A stretch of 46,586 nucleotides of DNA from Campylobacteraceae bacterium (GTDB lineage: Bacteria; Campylobacterota; Campylobacteria; Campylobacterales; Campylobacteraceae). The notes beneath the pieces are model-generated. The model was not told where the DNA came from. It did no database searches and worked only from the letters and a program-made list of their open reading frames with translations. Shown in pieces: positions 32,945 to 40,954 of the stretch (within the stretch, counting starts at the first letter, position 1; each line of letters starts with the position of its first letter). Where the stretch lies: the NCBI GenBank assembly GCA_031266555.1, contig JAISAU010000006.1:1-46586 (forward strand). Direction: 5' to 3'. A program made the position numbers and the translations under genes.

Positions 32945-33604
32945 TTAATTTATTTGCTTTAACAATTCTTTGTCGGGTAAATCTTTTAGTTTTATGCCGT
33001 TAAATTCAAAATAAGCGGCACCTTGATACGCTCCGCTTGAATTGAGTTCATTTTTGCGCTTAAAAATTTCATAAACAAGCGGAGATAATTTCCACTTTTT
33101 ATCTTCAAATTTAACTTCTCTTTTGCCAAAAATTGCAGCGGTTATAGTTTTATCATCTACAAATTTAATAATATCTCCATCACTCAAACCTTTATCATAG
33201 AAACTAAACAACTTTCCTTGTTTTCGCTGTTTGTTGTCATTATCCGCAGAAACGACTTTTGTATTTCCACTCCAATACTCAACTTCCGCATCATCTATTG
33301 TTTCGGAAATATCTTCAAAAATATCAGCCGCATCTTCAGGCTTAATATTGAAAAATTCACGGCTTTCTCTGATACGCAAATTAGGATTTAGTTTTTTGAT
33401 AAATCTATGGACTAATTTCTCCACTTCATTAAACTTTACCGTTTTTATAGTCGCATAAACTCTATATGGTAGTGAAACGGAAGTATTATCCAACTCTTTT
33501 GAACGTATATCTGGATATCTACTGCTCTTACCGATTTTTATCCAATCATCACGAAAAGACGGATTGGTTAAAATATATACATAGCCTCTAATTTTATTAT
33601 TCAT
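32945..33604 (-). CDS. GIY-YIG (T5orf172-like) plus DUF4357 protein
   Basis: 219 residues. The N-terminal domain (about 5-95) has the GIY-YIG-type pattern GYVYILTNPSFRDDWIKIGKSS and LPYRVYATIKT, as in T5orf172/MUG113 nuclease-like proteins. The C-terminal part (about 130-215; DGDIIKFVDDKTITAAIFGKREVKFEDKKWKLSPL, then SGAYQGAAYFEFNGIKLKDLP) matches the DUF4357 layout. Such fusions are often near restriction-modification or mobile genes. The start is uncertain: I use the ATG at MNNKIRGYVYIL because domain homology begins there, although no clear ribosome binding site precedes it. A TTG 27 codons upstream is also in frame. Confidence 0.75.
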   Translation of the reverse strand: MNNKIRGYVYILTNPSFRDDWIKIGKSSRYPDIRSKELDNTSVSLPYRVYATIKTVKFNEVEKLVHRFIKKLNPNLRIRESREFFNIKPEDAADIFEDISETIDDAEVEYWSGNTKVVSADNDNKQRKQGKLFSFYDKGLSDGDIIKFVDDKTITAAIFGKREVKFEDKKWKLSPLVYEIFKRKNELNSSGAYQGAAYFEFNGIKLKDLPDKELLKQIN

Positions 33605-33822
33605 AACGGCAATTGTATCTAAATTAACATATAGTATCAATTTTTTATTTTGTAAAAAGCAAATCTTTTTTACCGATATAGCCAACTTTTTTAAGGTATT
33701 AAAATTTTATATAAACCAAATAAAAACTACAACTTCCAACAACTATAAAATCCTCTACATGTAAAGTTTCAATGAAAAACAAATATTGGTAGCAATAATA
33801 TATACTAAATCTATAATAATAC

Positions 33823-33851
33823 TTGACATTAAAATTTACTTGTGCTATAGT
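33823..33851 (+). promoter_or_regulatory. Strong sigma-70 promoter of the metQ operon
   Basis: Consensus TTGACA (33823-33828), a 17-base spacer, then TATAGT (33846-33851). The metQ start is 41 bases beyond the -10, with an excellent ribosome binding site AAGGAGGAG. The leader is too short for a riboswitch. No obvious operator dyad overlaps it. Confidence 0.8.
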
Positions 33852-33892
33852 TCCAAAGTTTTTTACAATTTTTCATTAAGGAGGAGATAACA

Positions 33893-34702
33893 ATGATTAA
33901 AAACAAGTTATCTGTTTTGGTGGGTTTATTTTTAGTTCTGACGCAAGTTGTTTTCGCTCAGAAAATAGTCGTAGGCGGTTCTCCAGGACCATATATAGAC
34001 TTATTTAAAGAGGCTATCGCGCCGACACTTGAAACCAAAGGTTACTCTTTTGAGTTCAAAGAATTCAGCGATTACGTTCAGCCAAACTTGGCTCTGAATA
34101 ATAAAGCTATAGATGTAAATATCTTTCAACATAGCGTATATTTGGCTAAATTCTCAGCTGATAAAGGGTTGAGCTTGTCCCCTTTGATAAGCGTTCCTAC
34201 CGCCGCTCTTGGTATTTATTCAAAAAAATACGAATCAATCGCCCAAATTAAAGATGGCTCTTCTATTACCATTCCAAACGACGCCACAAATTTAGCTCGC
34301 GCGCTTAGATATTTGCAAGACGTAGGATTGGTAAAGATAAAACCAGATATAGACGCCGCGAAAGCTTCGGAAAAAGATATAGCGGAAAATCCGAAAAAAC
34401 TTAAAATCAAACCCGTTGAAGCGGCTCAAATACCTCGCACCGCAGACGGCGTTGATATAGCTGTGGCAAACGGCAATTACGCGATTTCGGCAGGCATCTA
34501 CTCAACCGCTATAGATAGAGAGATTTTGTCGGAAGATTATATAAATGTCATAGCCGTAAGAACTGCTGATTTGAACTCTCAATTCGCAAAAGACATTAAA
34601 GAGGTTGTTCAATCGGACGCGTTTATTAAAGTTATCAACGACCCAAATAAGATATATAAAGATTTTCAAAAACCGCAATGGCTATTGGATAAAATCAAAT
34701 AA
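33893..34702 (+). CDS. metQ: MetQ/NlpA-family substrate-binding protein
   Basis: 269 residues of the NlpA/MetQ family, which delivers methionine (or a related amino acid) to MetNI. The signal peptide ends VVFAQ, and there is no Cys at the cleavage site, so this appears to be a soluble periplasmic protein rather than the usual lipoprotein. Family motifs are VVGGSPGPYIDLFKEAIAP, FSDYVQPNLALNNKAIDVNIFQHSVYL, and IPNDATNLARALRYLQDVGLVKI. It heads a run of nine plus-strand genes. Substrate identity within the family (D/L-methionine or another amino acid) cannot be read from sequence. Confidence 0.88.
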   Translation: MIKNKLSVLVGLFLVLTQVVFAQKIVVGGSPGPYIDLFKEAIAPTLETKGYSFEFKEFSDYVQPNLALNNKAIDVNIFQHSVYLAKFSADKGLSLSPLISVPTAALGIYSKKYESIAQIKDGSSITIPNDATNLARALRYLQDVGLVKIKPDIDAAKASEKDIAENPKKLKIKPVEAAQIPRTADGVDIAVANGNYAISAGIYSTAIDREILSEDYINVIAVRTADLNSQFAKDIKEVVQSDAFIKVINDPNKIYKDFQKPQWLLDKIK

Positions 34703-34723
34703 AACATCTTAAAAATTAATCTA

Positions 34724-34745
34724 TACGGCTTACATGTAAGCCGTA
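34724..34745. repeat. Perfect 22 bp palindrome between metQ and metN
   Basis: Outer arms TACGG and CCGTA flank the core CTTACATGTAAG, giving a perfect 22 bp palindrome in the 75-base metQ-metN gap. In mRNA it would form a hairpin that could protect the metQ 3' end and lower downstream expression, as is common between binding-protein and permease genes. No U-run follows directly. Confidence 0.85.
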
Positions 34746-34777
34746 CAAAATCTATTTTTATAATTAATTGGAGATTA

Positions 34778-35794
34778 GTGAGTATGGTAAATATTGAACA
34801 TGTAAGCGTTGAGTTTAAAAGTAAAAATCACGTTTTTAAAGCTGTAAATGATGTCAGCTTAAAAATCAAAAAGGGAGAAATTTTTGGTATCGTAGGCACA
34901 AGCGGCGCCGGAAAAAGTACGCTTTTAAGAACTATAAATCTTTTGCAAAAACCAACTTTTGGCAATATATTTATAGATTCGGTAAATATCACAAATTTCA
35001 CAGGAAGCGAACTTAGAAATGTACGCCACAAAATAGGTATGATTTTTCAACATTTTAATTTAATACATACAAAAACGGTTTTTGACAATATCGCCTTTCC
35101 CATGATAGTTTCAGGCGCGCAAAAAGAGGCTGTTAAAAAAAGAGTTTTAGAACTTTCACAACTTGTAGGATTGTCGGACAAAATAAATTTTTATCCTTCG
35201 CAACTTTCTGGAGGACAAAAGCAAAGAGTGGGAATCGCACGCGCTCTTGCCAACAATCCGCGCATTTTATTGTGTGATGAGCCGACATCCGCTCTTGATT
35301 TGGAAACAACCAACTCTATTTTGGAACTTTTAAAAGATATTCATAAAAAAACAAAAATAACGACTATCTTTATAACGCATGAAATGGACGTCATCAAAAA
35401 AATATGTACAAAAGTCGCCGTTATGGATAAAGGCATTGTCGTGGAATCAGGAAATGTGTACGACATTTTTGCTCTGCCAAAACACCCTTTTACGAAAAAA
35501 CTCGTATCCCATACGCTAAATCTTGAATTGCCTCAAAGGATTTTTAAAGATACCAAAGGGGTGTTGTTAAAAATTATCTATAGCGGAAAGAGAGCTGAAG
35601 AGTCTATTTTATCTGATGTCATACGTAAATTTAATGTAGATATAAATATTTTACATGGAAAGATTGAATATATAAATGAAACGCCGCTTGGCATTCTCAT
35701 CGTAAATATCAAAAATGAAAATAGCGCTAAGGTAGATAACATTATCAATTACTTAAAACAAAAAACAACGTTGACGGAGGTGTTTAATGGATGA
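34778..35794 (+). CDS. metN: Methionine-type ABC transporter ATP-binding protein
   Basis: 338 residues. The ABC domain has Walker A GTSGAGKST, signature LSGGQKQRVG, Walker B ILLCDEPTSALD and H-loop ITHE. The C-terminal NIL/ACT-like domain (about 265-338, IIYSGKRAEESILSDVIRKFNVDINILHGKIEYINETPLG) is the methionine-sensing regulatory domain of MetN. The start could be GTG (34778) or the ATG two codons later; GGAG lies 4 bases before the GTG. It overlaps metI by 8 bp. Confidence 0.93.
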   Translation: MSMVNIEHVSVEFKSKNHVFKAVNDVSLKIKKGEIFGIVGTSGAGKSTLLRTINLLQKPTFGNIFIDSVNITNFTGSELRNVRHKIGMIFQHFNLIHTKTVFDNIAFPMIVSGAQKEAVKKRVLELSQLVGLSDKINFYPSQLSGGQKQRVGIARALANNPRILLCDEPTSALDLETTNSILELLKDIHKKTKITTIFITHEMDVIKKICTKVAVMDKGIVVESGNVYDIFALPKHPFTKKLVSHTLNLELPQRIFKDTKGVLLKIIYSGKRAEESILSDVIRKFNVDINILHGKIEYINETPLGILIVNIKNENSAKVDNIINYLKQKTTLTEVFNG

Positions 35795-36446
35795 TATATT
35801 GTCGTTATTGCCGGATTTATCGACCGCATTTTGGGAAACGTTCCAAATGGTTGGAATATCGTTTTTTTTATCTATTGTTTTGGGTATTCCTTTGGGACTG
35901 TTTTTATTTATCACCGACAAAGGTCTATTTTTTGAAAATAAGATACTACATGTGATAAGCGGCTTTTTAATAAATGTCATAAGATCCATACCATATATAA
36001 TCTTAATGGTATTGCTGCTCCCGCTTTCACAAGCTCTTATAGGAACTACCATAGGTCCTATAGCGGCGTCTATTTCACTATCCGTAGCCGCCATAGCGTT
36101 TTACGCGAGATTGGTGGAAACGTCATTGTGTGAAGTTGATAAAGGCGTTATTGAAGCCGCCGAGGCGTATGGCGCTACTCCGTTTCAGATAATCAAAAAT
36201 GTGTTGTTGGCGGAGGCATTTCCAGGACTCATCAGAGGTTTAACGGTTACAGGCATAAGTCTTATAGGATATTCGGCTATGGCTGGCATCATAGGCGGCG
36301 GCGGGGTTGGCGATTTAGCCATAAGATTTGGCTATTACCGCTATGAAACCGATATTATGATAACTACCGTAATAGCGCTGATCATTCTTGTTCAGATAGT
36401 CCAAATGGCAGGCGACGCATTGGCAAACATAGCGGATAAAAAATAA
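35787..36446 (+). CDS. metI: Methionine-type ABC transporter permease
   Basis: 219 residues with five predicted membrane helices and the MetI pattern ETFQMVGISFFLSIVLGIPLG, INVIRSIPYIILM, and the coupling-helix EAA segment VIEAAEAYGATPFQIIKNVLLAEAFPGLIRG. The segment GYSAMAGIIGGGGVGDLAIRFGY follows. It overlaps metN by 8 bp and is followed 11 bases later by the CoA ligase gene, which ties transporter and enzymes into one transcript. Confidence 0.93.
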   Translation: MDDILSLLPDLSTAFWETFQMVGISFFLSIVLGIPLGLFLFITDKGLFFENKILHVISGFLINVIRSIPYIILMVLLLPLSQALIGTTIGPIAASISLSVAAIAFYARLVETSLCEVDKGVIEAAEAYGATPFQIIKNVLLAEAFPGLIRGLTVTGISLIGYSAMAGIIGGGGVGDLAIRFGYYRYETDIMITTVIALIILVQIVQMAGDALANIADKK

Positions 36447-36457
36447 AAAGGATTCTC

Positions 36458-37777
36458 ATGTCAAAAAAATATTGGAATGAAAAGATTGAAACTCTGCCGC
36501 GTGCGGAACTGGAAGCTTATCAACTAGAAACCCTAAAAGAGTATCTTGCGTTTGCATATGATAACTCACCATATTATCATAAAAGTTTTGATGAGCACGG
36601 CGTAAAACCAAGCGATTTTCAACAACTTAGCGATTTGCAAAAATTTCCTTTTATCAACAAAAAAATAGAAAGAGATAGGCAAATAGCCGCCCCATTTTTA
36701 GGCGATCTTGCATGCGTTCAAGAGAGCGAAGTCGTATATATCTCAGCGTCCAGCGGTTCAACAGGAGTACCTACCATAAGTCCTTTCACGCTTAAAGATT
36801 TTGACGACTGGCAAGATGTGGAAGCGAGGCTTTATTGGATGGTCGGAATGCGTCCTCGCGACAGATATCTTCATGCGTTAAATTTTACGCTTTTTGTCGG
36901 AGGTCCCGATGTTGTCGGCGCACAAAACCTGGGCGCATTATGTATTTGGGCTGGCACTGTCCCTTCGGAAAAACTTCTGTTTATTATGAAAGAGTTTCAG
37001 CCGACCATTACATGGACTACTCCATCTTATGCATGGCATCTTGGAGAGAGCGCGAAAAATCAAGGTATTGACCCTGCTCGCGATTTATCTATAAGAAAGA
37101 TTATTGTCGCGGGTGAAACGGGAGGTTCTATCTCCGCCACAAGAGAAGAGATAGAAAAACTATGGAACGCGGAATTGTTTGATTTTTACGGTATTTCCGA
37201 TATTTTTGGAGCATGTGCCGGAATGTGCGAGTATAAAAACGGTCTGCATTTAGCAGAAGATCATATTTTAGTAGAGGTTATAGACCCAAATACTCTACTT
37301 CCGATTAAAGACGGCGAACAAGGCGAGATTGTTTTCACAACTTTGAAAAAGAGAGCAAGACCGATGATAAGATTTAGAAGCGGCGATATAGGCTTTGTAA
37401 ATCGTGAAAAATGCGAGTGCGGCAGAACGCATACGCGTATTTATATTACGGGACGAATAGACGATATGTTTATAGTCTCTGGAGTAAATGTTTTTCCAAG
37501 CGATATTGAATATGTGGTGCGAACGATAAGCGGACTTACGGGAGAATACAGGATAGTTATAGACGAGGAAGAACATTTGACAAAATTTGACATTGAGGTT
37601 GAAAAGGATAACAATGTTTTATTGACGCAGGAACTGGCGTTATCCAACGAACTTTCAAAAAAAATCAAAGAGAGACTTGGAGTTAAACCAAGACATATTA
37701 AGATTTTACAAAAAGGCGACATACCGCGCGCAACGCATAAAGCCAAACGCATAATAGATCAAAGAAAAAAATCATAA
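36458..37777 (+). CDS. Phenylacetate-CoA ligase (PaaK)-like acyl-CoA ligase
   Basis: 439 residues, full PaaK length. It belongs to the ANL superfamily of AMP-forming acyl-CoA ligases. Motifs are the P-loop SASSGSTGVPT (about 99-109), the adenylate-binding DFYGISDIFG, the RFRSGDIG motif, CECGRTHTRIYITGRIDDMF, and the C-terminal catalytic Lys region ATHKAKRI. PaaK-type enzymes activate aryl or other carboxylic acids to CoA thioesters. The acid used here is unknown. AAAAGGATT precedes the ATG. Its position between a transporter and an aminotransferase/oxidoreductase set points to one pathway. Confidence 0.85.
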   Translation: MSKKYWNEKIETLPRAELEAYQLETLKEYLAFAYDNSPYYHKSFDEHGVKPSDFQQLSDLQKFPFINKKIERDRQIAAPFLGDLACVQESEVVYISASSGSTGVPTISPFTLKDFDDWQDVEARLYWMVGMRPRDRYLHALNFTLFVGGPDVVGAQNLGALCIWAGTVPSEKLLFIMKEFQPTITWTTPSYAWHLGESAKNQGIDPARDLSIRKIIVAGETGGSISATREEIEKLWNAELFDFYGISDIFGACAGMCEYKNGLHLAEDHILVEVIDPNTLLPIKDGEQGEIVFTTLKKRARPMIRFRSGDIGFVNREKCECGRTHTRIYITGRIDDMFIVSGVNVFPSDIEYVVRTISGLTGEYRIVIDEEEHLTKFDIEVEKDNNVLLTQELALSNELSKKIKERLGVKPRHIKILQKGDIPRATHKAKRIIDQRKKS

Positions 37778-37785
37778 GAGATAAA

Positions 37786-38958
37786 ATGGCAAACACTAGC
37801 GAACGAACAAAATTTTTCACAGAATCAATCATAAGGCGTATGACGAGAATAAGCAATGAATGCGGCGCCATAAACCTTTCTCAAGGATTTCCGGACTTTG
37901 AGCCTCCTCTGGAACTGCAAGAAGAGTTAAAAAATGTAGCCTCCAAAGGACCTCATCAATATGCTATAACATGGGGAGCGCCTAATTTTTTGGAAGCTTT
38001 AGCTAAAAAACAGAGTCGTTTTATGGGAATTCCCATTGAAGCGCAAAAAAATATTGTCGCTACATGTGGCAGTACAGAAGCTATGATAGCGGCTCTTATG
38101 TCTGTCGTAAATTCGGGCGATAAAGTAATCGTATTCTCCCCATTTTATGAAAATTACGGTGCTGATACCGTTTTGATAGACGCTACCGCAATTTACGTGC
38201 CTTTAATACCTCCGTATTTTCACTTTGATAAAAAAGCGCTGCGCGAAGCTTTTGAGCAAAAACCAAAAGCTATTATTATCTGCAATCCAAACAATCCCAT
38301 TGGAAAAGTATTTAATAAAGACGAATTGTCATATATAGCAAGCTTAGCGGAAGAGTTTGACACATGGGTCATAACGGACGAAGTTTACGAACATATAGTT
38401 TATGCACCCAATAAACACATATACTTCGCGTCGCTTCCAAATATGTTTGAAAGAACGATATCGTGCGGTTCCTTATCTAAAACATACTCCATTACAGGCT
38501 GGAGACTTGGCTACATCATAGCTTCGGAAAAAGTTATAAACGCCGCGCGTAAAGTGCATGACTTTCTAACAGTTGGAGCCGCGGCGCCTTTGCAAGAAGC
38601 GGCAGTAAAAGCTTTGAATTTCGCGGATAGTTATTATGACGAACTAATCTCTCATTATACGCGCAAGAAAAAGCTCTTTTTAAAACTGCTTGATGAAGCG
38701 AATCTATCGTATATTGAGCCTCAAGGAGCATATTACGTTATGGTGGATATTTCGGAGTTTAACGTAAAAAGCGATATCGAGTTTTGCGAATGGCTAGCAT
38801 GTGAAGTTGGCGTTGCCGCTGTACCGGGGTCAACTTTTTTCAAAGAGAATATCCATAATTTTATCCGTTTTCACTTTGCTAAAAAAGACGAGACTCTTTT
38901 GGAAGCTGGGAAAAGACTGCTTAAGTTGCGCGAATTGGCGTATAAACACTATGTGTGA
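37786..38958 (+). CDS. Class I PLP aminotransferase, methionine/aromatic type
   Basis: 390 residues of the fold-type I aminotransferases. The start INLSQGFPDFEPPLELQ is close to the kynurenine/methionine (YbdL, KAT) group. HQYAITWGAPNFLEAL follows, with ICNPNNPIGKVF for the cofactor phosphate, ITDEVYEHIVY, and the PLP lysine in SCGSLSKTYSITGWRLGY. These enzymes use methionine, phenylalanine, glutamine and similar amino acids and give the 2-oxoacid. It starts 8 bases after the CoA ligase, and its last codons overlap the next gene by 8 bp. Confidence 0.88.
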   Translation: MANTSERTKFFTESIIRRMTRISNECGAINLSQGFPDFEPPLELQEELKNVASKGPHQYAITWGAPNFLEALAKKQSRFMGIPIEAQKNIVATCGSTEAMIAALMSVVNSGDKVIVFSPFYENYGADTVLIDATAIYVPLIPPYFHFDKKALREAFEQKPKAIIICNPNNPIGKVFNKDELSYIASLAEEFDTWVITDEVYEHIVYAPNKHIYFASLPNMFERTISCGSLSKTYSITGWRLGYIIASEKVINAARKVHDFLTVGAAAPLQEAAVKALNFADSYYDELISHYTRKKKLFLKLLDEANLSYIEPQGAYYVMVDISEFNVKSDIEFCEWLACEVGVAAVPGSTFFKENIHNFIRFHFAKKDETLLEAGKRLLKLRELAYKHYV

Positions 38959-39481
38959 GATAATATGGCATGGAAGGGGCGGCGGCGGAGCGTTCACAGC
39001 CGCCAGACTTTTAGGAGTTGCCGCGAACTTTGAAAATAAGTACGCTCTTGCTTTTCCGACATTCGGACCTGAAAGACGAGGCGCTTTAGTGCTTGGATTT
39101 ACAAAGCTTGATGAAAATAAAATTTTGGATAGAAGCGAGATTACAGCGGCTGATTTTGCTATAGTGCTTGATGAAACGCTGTTTTCAAACGATGTGATAA
39201 AGAGTTTAAAACCAAATGGGATTTTGCTTATTAACACTAAAGATATTTCAAAATACGTTTCCACATGTAAAAATGTTATAGGTTTGGACGCCACATCTTT
39301 GGCGCTTAAAATACTGAAAAAACCTATAGTAAATACCGCGCTTTTGGGGGCATTTTTGGCTATCTCAAAAGAAGTTAGTTTAAAAGCTTTGGAAAATGCT
39401 ATCAAAAAGGATATGAAAGCCTCTTTGGTTGAAAAAAATATAGAACTTTTAAAAGCTTCGTATGAAAGCGTAAACGTATGA
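38951..39481 (+). CDS. 2-Oxoacid:ferredoxin oxidoreductase, gamma subunit
   Basis: 176 residues beginning MCEIIWHGRGGGGAFTAARLLG, the classical gamma-subunit start (WHGRGGQGA pattern, with G in place of Q here). FGPERRGALVLGFTKLDE and NTALLGAFLAI also match. The start is the ATG inside the end of the aminotransferase gene; a longer in-frame extension upstream runs through that gene and was rejected. In POR/VOR enzymes this subunit helps bind CoA and close the TPP site. It is coupled to the delta-subunit gene by a 4 bp overlap. Confidence 0.9.
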   Translation: MCEIIWHGRGGGGAFTAARLLGVAANFENKYALAFPTFGPERRGALVLGFTKLDENKILDRSEITAADFAIVLDETLFSNDVIKSLKPNGILLINTKDISKYVSTCKNVIGLDATSLALKILKKPIVNTALLGAFLAISKEVSLKALENAIKKDMKASLVEKNIELLKASYESVNV

Positions 39482-39774
39482 GAAAACCAAAATTATATCG
39501 ATATACAGAGCCAAAATCCATTGATGAATATCCCGAAGCTACATGTTTTAAAGCAGGACATCTTGTATCTACAAATAAAAGCTATAGAGTATTAAAACCT
39601 ATAATAGACGAGAATATATGCGTAGGTTGTATTTTATGTTACGCTCTTTGTCCTGACGGCGCGATTTTTCGTTTTGAAAATATAGTGAAGGTGGATTATG
39701 ACTTTTGCAAAGGGTGCGGCATTTGCGCGAATGAATGCAAAAGCAATGTAATTAAAATGGTTGAAGAGAGTTAA
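39478..39774 (+). CDS. 2-Oxoacid:ferredoxin oxidoreductase, delta (ferredoxin) subunit
   Basis: 98 residues with two [4Fe-4S] motifs, CVGCILCYALCPD and CKGCGICANECKSN, preceded by a lead segment (KSYRVLKPIIDENI) typical of PorD. It carries electrons from the TPP/Fe-S catalytic core to external ferredoxin or flavodoxin. Confidence 0.92.
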   Translation: MRKPKLYRYTEPKSIDEYPEATCFKAGHLVSTNKSYRVLKPIIDENICVGCILCYALCPDGAIFRFENIVKVDYDFCKGCGICANECKSNVIKMVEES

Positions 39775-39775
39775 A

Positions 39776-40954
39776 ATGTTGCAAGAAAAAGAGTTTTTAT
39801 CAGGAAACGAAGCCGTCGCCGCAGGCGTTAAATTATGTCGTCCGCACGTTATAGCCGCATATCCTATAACGCCTCAAACTGTAGTCGTGGAACGCTTGTC
39901 TGAAATGGTAGAAAGTGGATTATTAAAATGCGAATACCTACATGTAGAGTCCGAATATTCCGCTATGTCGGCTCTTATAGGAGCAAGCGCTGTGGGAGCT
40001 AGAACATTTACGGCAACGTCTTCGCAAGGACTGCTTTATATGGCTGAGTGTTTGCATTACGCGAGCGGCGGACGTTTTCCTATAGTTATGATGAATGCCA
40101 ATAGATCAATAGCGCTTCCTTGGAATATCTACGGCGATCAGCGAGACTCTTTATCTTTACTTGATTGCGGATGGATACAAGCGTACGCCGAGGACGCCCA
40201 AGAGAGTCTCGATCTTGTTATACAAGCTTTCAAAATTGCTGAAGATAAAAGGGTCTCAACACCTTTTATGATAAACCTTGACGGATTTGTTTTAACACAT
40301 ACTTACGAATCTGTGTTAGTCCCGCGACAAGAAGATGTGGACGCTTTTTTGCCCAAATTTTCCACAACAAACAAGATGGATTTGGAAAATCCCACAAATA
40401 TGGGTTTCAGCTCAACCCCAAACAACAATATGGAGTTTAAATACATACAGCACAAAGCTATGTTAAACACTAAAGAGGTTATAAAAGAGGTTGGATTGGA
40501 ATTTGAAAAAGCGTTTAAAAGAGATTATGGAGACTTAACAGATACGTACAAGACAAAAGACGCGGATATCATACTCATAACATTAGGAAGTATAACTTCA
40601 ACGGTACGTGTGGTTGTAGATGAGTTAAGAAACGAAGGTTGGAAAGTCGGACTTTGTAAAATACGCTATATGCGCCCCTTTCCAGACGAAGAGATATCGT
40701 CTTTAAACGCAAAAGTTATAGGAGTTTTGGAAAAAGATATCTCATTTGGATACGAGGGAACGGTTTTTACAAATGTAAATTCTGCATTGATAAGAGCGCG
40801 AAAAAATCCGCAAACTATCAATTTTATAGCCGGCCTTGGCGGCAGAAGCATAACAAAATACGATATTCATGGTATATTCAATACGCTAAAAAAAGCCAAA
40901 AACGGCGAAAAAATAGAACAAGTTCAATTTGTCAATTTAAAAGTGTCAACATGA
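39776..40954 (+). CDS. 2-Oxoacid:ferredoxin oxidoreductase, alpha subunit
   Basis: 392 residues of the POR/VOR alpha family: GNEAVAAGVKLCRPHVIAAYPITPQT, EYLHVESEYSAMSALIGASAVGARTFTATSSQGLLYM and GWIQAYAEDAQESLDL. The segment PWNIYGDQRDSLS stands where pyruvate enzymes typically have a P.NIW.D..DS version, so substrate preference may differ from pyruvate. I use the ATG one base after the delta-subunit stop, with GAAGAGAG upstream, instead of an in-frame TTG five codons earlier. It overlaps the beta gene by 4 bp. Confidence 0.9.
   Translation: MLQEKEFLSGNEAVAAGVKLCRPHVIAAYPITPQTVVVERLSEMVESGLLKCEYLHVESEYSAMSALIGASAVGARTFTATSSQGLLYMAECLHYASGGRFPIVMMNANRSIALPWNIYGDQRDSLSLLDCGWIQAYAEDAQESLDLVIQAFKIAEDKRVSTPFMINLDGFVLTHTYESVLVPRQEDVDAFLPKFSTTNKMDLENPTNMGFSSTPNNNMEFKYIQHKAMLNTKEVIKEVGLEFEKAFKRDYGDLTDTYKTKDADIILITLGSITSTVRVVVDELRNEGWKVGLCKIRYMRPFPDEEISSLNAKVIGVLEKDISFGYEGTVFTNVNSALIRARKNPQTINFIAGLGGRSITKYDIHGIFNTLKKAKNGEKIEQVQFVNLKVST

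Noticed and set aside
33852-33892. SAM or other riboswitch in front of metQ
   Set aside because: The leader between the promoter and the start codon is only about 35 bases, too short for a known SAM riboswitch.
38801-38950. N-terminal extension of the oxidoreductase gamma subunit
   Set aside because: The extension lies wholly inside the aminotransferase gene. Family homology begins at MCEIIWHGRGG, whose ATG is at 38951.
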